From: Erinaceus europaeus
Lineage: Eukaryota; Chordata; Mammalia; Eulipotyphla; Erinaceidae
Direction: 5' to 3'
Assembly (NCBI RefSeq): GCF_950295315.1
Contig: NC_080171.1
Location: 91,125,516-91,189,515, forward strand
Length of the DNA stretch: 64,000 nucleotides
Shown here: positions 51,117 to 60,855 of the stretch, piece by piece
Layout of the letters: the number at the start of each line of letters is the position of its first letter
How positions within the stretch are numbered: position 1 is the stretch's first letter
Program-made: the position numbers and the translations under genes
Notes under the pieces: model-generated
Seen by the model: the letters and a program-made list of their open reading frames with translations, nothing else
Told to the model about the DNA's origin: nothing
Databases searched by the model: none

Positions 51117-51965
51117 CCTCTTGACCATTTTAATCCTGTCTTCTGGGGGAAAGAAGATGTGGTTTTCCTTCCCTGGATCCCTAAAACCCAGTGCAGTGAT
51201 CTGCATTTATTCATTTACTCATTCAACATTTATTACGACCTGCTATCTGGGGGCACGTTGCTAGGGACTCTAAATTCATGAGTTCATTTAATTCCCAGAG
51301 TATCCTTTACCCTGCAAAATGGGAGCTACTCTTTTGTAGGCATAGACTCAGGACCCTCTGAGCTTCCAGACGAGCAAAGAAGATAGACAAGCAAAAGGCC
51401 ATTTACAGTCCAGTGTTCATTGCTTTCATGGGGAAGTGCTGTTGAGGAGAGGTGTCTCACTCTGTTCTAGAGGGAGAGAAGGTCATTTTAAAGGAAGGTC
51501 CCTAACAGATCTCTCTCTAAGCTTAGTTCTAACAGATGGGTAAGACTAGGCTGATGGAAGAAACAAGTGATTCCAGGCTGGGGGATTCAGGTGCAAGACT
51601 TCAGTGCAGGGATTAGCATGGAGCACTGTCTGCTGCTCACACTGCATGTGGCATTGTGTGCTGTCCATTCTGATTGTAGCTTGGTGGGGTGGATAAAGAG
51701 GAGGCTGTGGGTGAGAGAAGACAGTTTCTATTATGGTACTGGGGACCCAGGGTGCAGCCTGGAAGATCTCTCACTTTGTCCAGAAGGCAAGAGAGATTTC
51801 AGCAAATGCCTCAAGTGACTTTTTAAAATTCCTGGGGTTTGAGAATCCTCTGATATCAAGAGAGAGCTAGTGGGCTGGGGTGGGCTGGGGTGGGGAAAGA
51901 AGTCTAGACAAAGTTCAGATAGAGACTCACTTCTGGATTTCCTTAGAACTTACCACATACCTTTG
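51117..51965. other. Unique DNA with a MIR
   Basis: A MIR fragment is at 51215-51340 ('cattcaacatttattacgacctgctatc...ctctaaattcatgagttcatttaattccc'). A short GGGCTGGGGT repeat lies at 51871-51895. Confidence 0.5.
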
Positions 51966-52309
51966 TGTTGTGACCCCAACAGGAGTTTGGGACTATCAGC
52001 ATATGAATGATGTCAGCCTGAGGCAGGATATATGGAGAAAGAAATTTATAAAAGGCATGGACCTTTTGGAGCAGGCCTCTCTCTTTGGCTGCTGCGTCTC
52101 CTGGTCAGAAGCATGTTGACAGAGGTGCTCCAGGTATCCGCCATGGATACTTCTCTTGGGAACTGAACACGTGTGACTCTGCTGGCTGGTAAACTTTTAA
52201 GACCCTTTTACAGCTATAAGCAACCTATACCTCCACTGATAATTATTTATCTTATGGGACTAAACTTTTGATAAATATACTCAGACTTTATGGACCTAGA
52301 GTGTTCTTT

Positions 52310-52866
52310 TTTAAAAATTTCTTTATTGGGGAATTAATGTTTTACATTAGACAGTAAATACAGTAGTTTGTACATGCATTACATTTCACAGTTTTCCATA
52401 TAACAATACAACCCCCACTAGGTCCTCTGTCATCCTTTTTGGATCTGTATTCTTCCCCCCACCCCCACCCTATAGTCTTTTATTTTGGTGAAATACACCA
52501 ACTCCAGTTCAGGTTCCACTTGTGTTTCTCCTCTGATCTTGTTTTTCAACTTCTGCCTGAGAATGAGATCATCCCATATTCAACCTTCTGTTTCTGACAT
52601 TTCACTTAACATGGATTTTTCAAGGTCCATCCAAGATCGGCTGAAAATGGTGAAGTCACCATTTTTAATAGCTGAGTAGTATTCCAGTGTGTATATAGAC
52701 CACATCTTGCTCAGCCACTCATCTGTTGTTGGGCATATGGGTTGCTTCCAGGTTTTGGCTATTACAAATTGTGCTGCTTAGAACATATGTGTACACAGAT
52801 CTTTTTGGATGGGTGTGTTGGGTTCCTTAGGATATATCCCCAGGAAAGGAATTGCAGGATCCTAGG
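52310..52866 (-). mobile_element. L1-a 3' UTR and ORF2 C-terminal end
   Basis: Reverse copy from 'atttctttattggggaattaatgttttacattagac' through 'caatacaacccccactaggtcctctgtcatcc' to ORF2 C-terminal sequence ('gagtagtattccagtgtgtatatagaccac', 'catctgttgttgggcatatgggttgcttccagg', 'ggatatatccccaggaaaggaattgcaggatc'). Confidence 0.93.
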
Positions 52867-53032
52867 GTAGGATGGACTCTAGTACTCTTAACCCCTGATG
52901 ATAATTGCTTATTTTGACTTTTACCTGTTTGACCCTAATAAACTGTTTAAACCTGTTCCCAGCTCCCACTGTGAATCCTTTTACGTGCCACATCTCCCCA
53001 AAACTCCTTTTTAAATTAGTTACCCCAACAAA

Positions 53033-53091
53033 TGGTGCCCAACATGGGGCATGAACCCATGCCCCTGAGATTAAGAGTCTCATCCTTCACC
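53033..53091 (-). other. Reverse-transcribed tRNA-Lys(CUU) 3' part at an LTR junction
   Basis: On the minus strand 59 nt read from the D loop through GAGACTCTTAATCTCAGG (anticodon arm, CTT), the T arm with GGGTTCATGCC, the acceptor strand and a terminal CCA. About nine positions differ from tRNA-Lys, several at CpG sites. The encoded CCA and the position 2 nt beyond the LTR end, exactly where a PBS would lie, show that it was copied from a tRNA primer and is not a tRNA gene. The first 18 nt are the expected tRNA-Lys1,2 PBS; the other 41 nt go beyond the normal stop. Confidence 0.88.
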
Positions 53092-53334
53092 CTAATAAAT
53101 CTTGTACTGTTTAAACCCGTTCCCAACTCCTGCTGTGAATCATTTTATGTGCTGCATCTCCCCCAAACCCCTTTATTAGTTAAAGTTACCCCAACAGCCT
53201 TAAAGAATCACTTTTCCATTCTTCTATTCAGTTTTCCCATCTATAAAATATAGGTGTTATTGGTTAATTCATCACACCAGCATTTTGTGAAAGTGAGAAA
53301 CCTTTGACATATAAAATGCCTGACCTCTAATTAA

Positions 53335-54000
53335 TAAAGCTCCAATGTTCACAAGTTGGAAACTGCCTATGTTGGAAATGCATATACATTTTTTAAAAAG
53401 TTTCTATTTTATTGTGTTAAGAACACACATGGATTCTACTCTCTTATACTTTTGAGCATGTGATACAATATTATTTTCTGTAGGCACAGTAATGTGCTAG
53501 TATTTTTTTTTAGGGTTTATTTGTCTAGGATAACTGAATCTTTACAACATAAACTAGCAACTCTAATTTTTCTTTTCAGTCATTGGCAAAGGTCATTCCT
53601 TCTGTGGGTTTCATTAGTGAACTCATGCAGTCTTTGCCATTCTATGACTGGCTTATTTCCTTTAACATGAATTCCTCAAAATATATCTATGTTGTCACCT
53701 TCTTTTTAAATTTAGAATAATATTTCACTGCATACTATACCATGTTCTCTTTATCCATTTAAATCATTTCTAGATCTTGACTATTATGAGAAGTACTTTA
53801 ATAAACACAAGCAACTTAATAGCTCTCCAAGACCCTGATTTCATCTTTCTTGGTAAACACATATATTGGAGACTATGGTAGTTACAGCTTTATTTTTTTA
53901 ATAACTTCATACTGTTTTCCATAGTAGCTGTACCAATTTGGACACTCATCAAATGGTGTCTGAGGGTTCTAATCTCTCCACATTTTCACTAACATTTTTT
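53335..54000 (-). mobile_element. Ancient L1 3' UTR and ORF2 end
   Basis: Decayed minus-strand L1: 'tttattgtgttaagaacacacatggattctactctc', 'tgtgatacaatattattttctgtaggcacagtaatgtg', 'tttcactgcatactataccatgttctctttatccattt' and 'atagtagctgtaccaatttggacactcatc'. Confidence 0.78.
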
Positions 54001-54235
54001 TTTCTGTTTAATTTTTAAAAATCTTGTACATCTGGGGTCTCACTCATGGTTAGTTCACTACTTTAGGCCATTTTATTTTCAGATAAAGAGACAGAGAAAA
54101 AGAGAGAGAGACCACAGCATCAGAACTTCCTCTAGTGCCATACCACCTCCAATATGGTGGTGGAGGTTGAGCTTGGGTCACACATGACAAGGTACACCTC
54201 CCACCCAGTAACTCTCTCAAGCTCTTCTGTTTTAA
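54001..54235 (-). mobile_element. Old SINE copy
   Basis: 'tcagataaagagacagagaaaaagagagagagacc', 'catcagaacttcctctagtgccat' and 'ggttgagcttgggtcacacatgacaagg' have the layout of a reverse SINE body. Confidence 0.6.
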
Positions 54236-54519
54236 AAATAGTTAAGACTTGACTTGTAAAAGATGAATTTTAGAATTATAGGGAAACTGAGGAGAAGGTT
54301 CAAAAAGCTCTCACACACCACAGGCCTCCACACAAGTATATCTCCCTCATTACCAACATTCCTCACTGGAGTACTACATGTGTCACACTGGCTGAAGCTA
54401 TGCTGACATATCATGTCACCAAAAAGTCCATGTCTACTGTCCATATTGTATACCCTATTAGTTTTTACAAGTGTATAGTGTGTATCCATCATTATGGTAT
54501 CACATACAATATTTTAAAA

Positions 54520-54830
54520 AGTGGTCCTTCAACTAATTGAACTAAGCCAGAAATAGAAAGTTGAATATGGGATGATCTTACTCACAGACAGAAGTTGAGA
54601 AATAAGAACAGAAAGAGGAAACAGCAAGTAGAACTTGGACTGGGTTTGGTATATTGCACCAAAGTAAAGGACTTGGAGGTGGACTTTTAGGTCCTGGTGG
54701 AGGATGGTGGAGGAGGACCTAGGCAGGGGGTGAGAATGTTTTTCAGAAAACTGAGAAATTTTGCATAATGTATTAACAACTGTATTCACTGTATATCACT
54801 AATCCCCTCAATAAAAAAGTATATATTTAA
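54520..54830 (+). mobile_element. L1-a 3' end with ORF2 C-terminus
   Basis: Sense copy: 'ttgaactaagccagaaatagaaagttgaatatgggatgatc' (ORF2 end), 'gggtttggtatattgcaccaaagtaaagg' and 'gaaaactgagaaattttgcataatgtattaacaactgtattcactgtatatcactaatcccctcaataaaaaag'. Confidence 0.9.
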
Positions 54831-55289
54831 GATGTATCAACAACAGTACTATAAACATTTATAGCCCCCCACAAAATGATTTAAAAATGCAAAAATAAAT
54901 AAATAATCCTTCAACGTTTGGTTGAACAACCATTTTTGCTGTCTCTAGTTTTTTTTCCAAGAATATCATTTGGTTGGAATCATACACTAAGTAGCCTTTT
55001 CTTATTGGCTTCTCCCATGTAGTAATATTTTCTAAGTAACTGCCAAGTTCTTTTCCTTTTTTACATTCCCACCAGAAATGAACAAAAGTTCCTATCATTC
55101 CACATTATTGCCAGCATTTTGTATTGACAGTGCCAGATCTTTGTACCCCCACACAGATGGCTGCCCTTGGGGGGAGTAGGCATGACTTAGAATTAAGACA
55201 CTCCCTTTGGTGAAGGGGAATTCCTGGAGAAAGATGCTGTATGGATCTCCAGCATTGGACACTCCCAGAAAAAAATGAAATGAATACCT
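54831..55289. other. Unique or very old repeat DNA
   Basis: The part 54900-55140 ('tccttcaacgtttggttgaacaac...tttgtattgacagtgcc') may be an ancient minus-strand L1 remnant. Nothing coding. Confidence 0.4.
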
Positions 55290-56057
55290 TAATCTAAGAG
55301 TAGCTCAATGCAACAAGTGCCACCCCAACATTCTTCACTTAAGACTGTGTCCAGAGACTTCAGGCATGGAATGTCAACCCTTCAGCTTCATCACTCAGGT
55401 GAGACCTTTCCTTTCATAGTATTCTCTAATTCCATTCCAGGTGGTCCACTCCCCGATAAAGTCCCCAAACCTAGATATAGACCAGGCCCCCTGAGATAGA
55501 GAATATGTTCATACGTGTCCATAAGCAGAAGTACACAAGAGTCTGCAGTAACTCCCCCCCCAACACACACTTCATCTGCACTATTCCAGCCTTTAGGTCC
55601 ATGATTGTTCAACAATTTGTTTGGCTTTGTATGTTAACTCTCTTTTCAGCCACCAGGTTCCAGATGCCAGCATGATGCTGATCAGACTTCCCTGGACTGA
55701 CGACCCCACCAGTGTATCCTAGAGCTCTGCTTCCCCAGAGACCCACCCTATTAGGGAAAGAGAGAGGCAGACTGGGAGTATGGACCAACCAGTCAACACC
55801 CATGTTCAGCGGGGAAGCAATTACAGAAGCCAGACCTTCCACCTTCTGCAACTCACAAGTCCATGCTCACAGAGGGATAGAGAATGGGAAAGCTATCAGG
55901 GGAGGGGGTGGGAAATGGAGATTGGGTGGTGGGAATTGTGTGGAGTTGTACCTCTCCTACCCTATGGTTTTGTTAATGTCTCCTTTCTTAAATAAAAAAA
56001 AAAAGGAAAGAAAAAAGAATATAAAACTTGAAAAGGTAAAAAAAAAAAAAAAAAAAG
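55290..56057 (+). mobile_element. L1-b 3' UTR, 5'-truncated
   Basis: Sense copy from 'cttaagactgtgtccagagacttcaggcatggaatg' through 'gttggctttgtatgttaactctcttttcagccaccagg' to 'tatggttttgttaatgtctcctttcttaaataaaaaaa'. It carries the recurrent ORF on its minus strand (55609-55851). A second A run at 56039-56057 follows. Confidence 0.93.
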
Positions 56058-58224
56058 AGTAGCACTGAGGAGACCTAAAACCTAGTCCACTCCAGTAATG
56101 AAGAATGTCAGTGCACAGGAAAGCACTGCTGGACAATCTGGCACCTATCAGGAAAGAAGCTTATGGGGATTATGAGACTCATGAGGCCAACATCCAGATT
56201 TGGTTATCTTTCAGCTGAATTCAGCACTGCAGATCCTAATGGGTACACTGAAGAAACATTCATATATTTTTAGTATGAATGATTGAATAAGGAAATGAAA
56301 GACTCTGAAGATGAACTTAATGATGAATTTCCCTTAGGGCGTAGCATCTGAGTCATGTTGAAGAATTTCTGAAGGATACAGCTGTCTGTGAAGGGAAAAT
56401 CCAGCCCTGAGTGTGTCAGATCTGTTTTGAATAAGCATTAACTCTTATTTTATTTATCCATTCACCCATTTTATTCAGTTAGTATTGAGAAGCTACTATA
56501 GCTCATGGATACTTGTGCTAGTTACTCTGGATGCTAAGTGCTGAAGACCTACCTCACAATATTTGGTGACTGGAACCAAGTCACCAAATAAAAGTGATTT
56601 ATTGTGGCAAGATAGGATTATCCAAAGAGGGACAAAGAAAGAGCAGAAGAGCCCTCAATAGGGAGAGAATGATTCCACCAGAGGAATGACTTATGGAGGA
56701 AGGGTATTTAAATAAGACTTTGAAGTACAAGTAGGAATTTAACCAGGGAGGGAAAACTTTTGTCCTGATATTACTGTGCCTGCTTGAATCCAAGCCTATA
56801 TAGACATTTTTAATTTCCATTGCAATAAACAAAAGCTGAGTTAAAATACAGAAAGCCAAGTAGTCTGGGAAATGAGATAACTCAGTTTTTATCAACCTCC
56901 AAGGTTTTCATGGTGTTACCTGTAGAGAGGAGTATGCTTTATGTGGGATTGGTTTGGTTTAGCTCAGATGTCCCCTGCTGCATTATTTAACTCTTTTTAA
57001 CAGGGTACAAGCCCTAACCCACTGAGAATATAGATTTAAATTTCAGTGTGATTAAAAAGTCCCTGTCTTCCATTTGTGTATCTTCCCTGGGACTTAGCAT
57101 CTAATTAGTTAAACATTCACTATCCGGGGAGTTCCAAAATTTCCAATGTAAGCATCAACCCAAAAAAGAAACCAGCATCATATTTTAAAAGTCACGGTTG
57201 CAGTTGTTTTTGGTGAATTACCATTTATACATTTTCCATCTGTGAGTATTTTTCTGGAGTACCACCTGTTTTCTCCCCCATTCTTGGTAGTAGATAAGAT
57301 CCAACAGATCTTATCTCAGAATAAATGCATTTTATCTATAGTAGTTTTCTGTGTCTTCAGCAATTTCATTTTATCAAAAAAATATCTTTTCTAAATAAAA
57401 ACTAGCTTTGAGAAATACAAACAGATAGGGAGGCATATTTATTTATTTCAAATCTTCTGTGAGAGGCCTGTAAGTTAATCTAGACAAAAACTTAAACTGA
57501 CAGTGAAGATGATGAGAAACCTTACGTGGGAGATGCACACTGTACTAAAAGTGATTCAGCAAACCACAGAAGAAACAGGAAATGGTAATTTGGGTATCCT
57601 GGGTAGTCTGAGTGTGGAGGACTCTGTCTCTGAATGCATAGAATATAAATTTTGAAACTCCTACCTATGTGCCTTGTTTCTACAAGTCCTTAGGTAAGTT
57701 GCTTCCTCTTCCTCCTCCTCTTTCTTCTTCTTCTTCTTCTTCTTCTTCTTCTTCTTCTTCTTCTTCTTCTTCTTCTTCTTCTTCTTCTTCTCTCTTTCCC
57801 TCTCTCTCTTTCTCTCTTTCTTTCTTTCTTTCTTTCTTTCTGTCTCATCTGTAATGTGGAAACAAAAATGTTTACTTCAGAGTTTGGGTTTGATTAGATG
57901 AAGCCCAACACATTGTAGGTGCCCACTTTGTGTTGTTTTCTTTCTGTTAAAGTTTCTTACCATGCAAGATTGCTGGGTGCAAATTCCTATCTTCATTCAA
58001 GGCAAGCAACTCCCACCTGTAAAAGCAATGGCCTCTGGGAGTTTATTTCATAGAAACAAAGGGGGGAGGGGAAGGAGGGATTTCCAAAGGCTCAAAATAA
58101 ACTGGTTGATTCAAATTTATACTTGGGCAAGTGGTTTAAACATAGTGTTCAAGTTAAAATAAACATGTACATAATTTAATGAAGATAGTTAATTCCACTT
58201 ATTTCATTATGAAACCCAGAATTT
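56058..58224. other. Unique DNA with a CTT microsatellite
   Basis: No gene recognised. A (CTT)n run passing into CTTT repeats lies at 57706-57841, followed by a reverse MIR-like fragment (57842-57925). Confidence 0.45.
57720..57841. repeat. (CTT)n / (CTTT)n microsatellite
   Basis: About 23 CTT units followed by CT- and CTTT-rich sequence. The poly-Ser frame over it is an artefact. Confidence 0.95.
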
Positions 58225-59205
58225 GGGGACGGAGCCAAGATGGCTACTTTGGAGCCGCAGCTGCTGTGAGCTCCAAAAAGCAGCAGCTTGCAACCCTGGA
58301 TCCTCTGGATAGGGTAGGATACTGGGCTGTCTGTAAGAGGGTGAACACAGGCTGGTCAGTGTGACACCAAAATACAGTCCCATGACTCTCTCTTGGGATG
58401 ACAAAAGGAGGTCAGGGGGACAAAGGAAAATCCTTTGATTATTTCTGAGCTCACCCCCCTCCAGTACCAGCCCACAGGAGCGGCACAGCTGCTCCTAGCA
58501 GGCTCCCCACTGAGCTATTTTCTTTACCAAAATTTCTGGCTCACCAGGTGTGTCATTCCAAGCCTCTTCCTTTAAATTATCCTCTTTTTTTAAGTGGCTG
58601 GAGCTCTATTTGAGTGACAGATACCTGACCAATCAGAGCCTCATCCCTGCCTGGGAAACACTACCTGGAGGTTTTGTTTTTTTTTTAATACTTCTTACAA
58701 TTGGCTTTCTTTGTTCAGGCTGCCTGCAGCCAATCAAGTGGTCCAAGCTACAGACTGAGTGTTAGGGGTTTTCTACTCTATTTCATTTTATTTTATTACT
58801 ACTGTTATTATATACACGTGTCCCTTTTTCATCCACCTTCTTCAGGTTGACCAAAATTAACCATTGCTGTTTTTTCCCTTGCTAGGTGACTGGGTGTTCT
58901 ATCCATTGTGAGAGGAACTTGTTTCTTTCTACTCTCCTTTTTCCCTCCTCCTAGCTAATTAAAAAAACAAAACTCTTTCCTTTCACTGCTCCTCCTTCTT
59001 TCTTCTTTCTTTTTTTTTAAATTCTTTTTTTCATTCTTGGACTGGAGGTGTTGTTTGACTAACTGGTATTGGTTGAACTGCATCAATCCTTGCTTCAGCT
59101 ACTATTGCAATATCTGAGGTTGGTGACTGCACTTATCATAAAGGTCTTTAGTATAGCATAGCTTGTACTCAAAGCACAACAACTGAAGAATGACAGAACA
59201 GAAAA

Positions 59206-59345
59206 ATGAGATAAGAGTGCCCACCTACCATAGGCATGGTCCTGGGTTCAATCCCAGCACAACATAAGAAAAAAATAATGAAAAATAAAAAAATAAAGAA
59301 TAAAATTATATATATATACATATATATGTATATATATATCAAGAG
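59206..59345 (+). other. tRNA-like SINE fragment with A-rich and (TA)n tail at the L1 deletion junction
   Basis: 'gtgcccacctaccataggcatggtcctgggttcaatcccagcacaac' has a B box and looks like a SINE 3' part. A-rich sequence and alternating TA follow. Confidence 0.55.
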
Positions 59346-59971
59346 CAATGAACCCACCTTCTCTGACCCATCTTGGACAGAGCTAGAAGGAATTATGTTA
59401 AGTGAGCTAAGTCAGAAAGAAAAAGATGAGTATGGGATGATCCCACTCATCAACAGAAGTTGACTAAGAAGATCTGAAAGGGAAACTAAAAGCAGGATCT
59501 GACTAAATTGAAAGTAGGGCACCAAAGTAAAAGCCCTGTGGTGAGGGGTAGACATGCAGCTTCCTGGACCAGTGGGGGGTGGGGTGGGTGGGTGGGATGG
59601 GACACAGTCTTTTGGTGGTGGGAATGGTGTTTATGTACACTCCTAGTAAAGTGTAGTCATATAAATCACTAGTTAATTAATATGAGGGGGGAAATTAATT
59701 GTATGTCTCGAAGGTTTTAAAACACAGACTGAGTCTTTTTAATATATAGGCTGTGTATTTGATATGCAGACTCTCTCAAAAGCCTAGACCAAGTAGATCA
59801 GAAGCAACCAGTGGCACAGCTATATACAAGATACTGGGTACTGTACAGCAAACCATAACAAAAGGACTTTTCAAAGTTAACCCAATTACCAAATAATGTA
59901 TGTATGATAACATTAAATATCCACTGTCTTTTTGAACCCTAAGACAGCAGGAACCTCACATCTCCACTATA

Positions 59972-60082
59972 GAGCCTATATTTCCCCCAGTTCTGGAATC
60001 TTAGGATAGGGCCTATATTTCCCCCAGTTCTGGAATCTTAGGATAGGGCCTATATTTCCCCCAGTTCTGGAATCTTAGGATA
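59972..60082. repeat. 37-bp triplicated unit in L1 3' UTR
   Basis: Three almost identical units (59972-60008, 60009-60045, 60046-60082) with 'gggcctatatttcccccag' and 'ttctggaatcttaggata'. The neighbouring L1-b copy has a single diverged unit near 63926. Confidence 0.96.
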
Positions 60083-60855
60083 GGGCCCACTTTCCCTCAT
60101 GCCTCTCCCAGTCCATATCAAATAATATTGCATCTGCCGATCGCAACCTAATCAACTCAGCGATTGCCATCTCAACATGCTTCAGTTTATACTGTGTCCA
60201 GAGACTTCAGGTGTGGAATGACAACCCTTCAGCTTTTTTTTCAGAATTACTCGGGTAATTCTAACAAAGTCCCAAAACCTAGATATACACCAGTTTCTGT
60301 GAGAGAGAGCATATGTTCACACATATTCATAAACTACTGCAAAATATATACCTGAAAGCAGAAGTACACAGGAGTCAGCAGTGAGTAACCCCCCCCAACA
60401 CTTCCTCTCCACTATTCCAACCTTTGGGTCCATGATTGCTCAACAATTTGTTTGGCTTTGTATGTTAACTCTCTTTTCAGCCACCAGGTTCCAGATGCCA
60501 TCAGGATGCTCGCCAGGCTTCCCTGGACTGAAGACCCCACCAATGTGTCCTGGAGCTCCGCTTCCCCAGAGACCCACCCTACTAGGGAAAGAGAGAGGCA
60601 GACTGGGAGTATGGACCAACCAGTCAACGTCCATGTTCAGCGGGGAAGCAATTACAGAAGCCAGACCTTCCACCTTCTGCAACCCACAATGACCCTGGGT
60701 CCATACTCCCAGAGGGATAGAGAATGGGAAAGCTATCAGGGGAGGGGATGGGATATGGAGATTGGGTGGTGGGAATATCTGGAGTTGTACCCCTCCTCCC
60801 CCTATGGTTTTGTTAATTTATCCTTTCTTAAATAAAAAATAAATTTAAAAAAACG

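Larger units (their letters stand above)
51966..53196 (+). mobile_element. Old LTR with tRNA-Lys copy and second R-U5, split by L1-a
   Basis: The LTR starts near TGTTGTGACCCC (51966, uncertain), has TATAAAAGG at 52047-52055, is interrupted by L1-a at 52310-52866, resumes with AATAAA at 52937-52942 and ends ACCCCAACA at 53030. Then come AA, 59 nt antisense to tRNA-Lys (53033-53091), and a second partial R-U5 (53092-53196) with its own AATAAA (53094-53099) and the same ACCCCAACA end. The two U5 copies align along their length with about 20 % differences and small indels. The right terminus at 53196 looks like a proper U5 end. Confidence 0.8.
58225..60850 (+). mobile_element. Internally deleted L1-b: 5' UTR joined to ORF2 end and full 3' UTR
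   Basis: Starts GGGGACGGAGCCAAGATGGC, a typical L1 5' end with a YY1-type CAAGATGGC motif at 58236-58244. About 980 bp of 5' UTR run to 'aagcacaacaactgaagaatgacagaacag', where ORF1 would be expected to begin. Then come a short tRNA-like piece with B box GGGTTCAATCCC and an A-rich plus (TA)n stretch (59206-59345). After that the last about 40 codons of ORF2 appear (ELEGIMLSELSQKEKDEYGM...LINRS, stop near 59464) and the entire 3' UTR, 59466-60850. ORF1 and more than 95 % of ORF2 are absent. A 37-bp unit is tandemly triplicated at 59972-60082. Confidence 0.85.

Noticed and set aside
53033..53091. tRNA-Lys gene on the minus strand
   Set aside because: The D arm and 5' acceptor strand are missing and CCA is encoded, which nuclear tRNA genes do not have; it is a reverse-transcribed primer copy.
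57669..57854. Serine-rich ORF
   Set aside because: It is the translation of a (CTT)n microsatellite with no other coding evidence.
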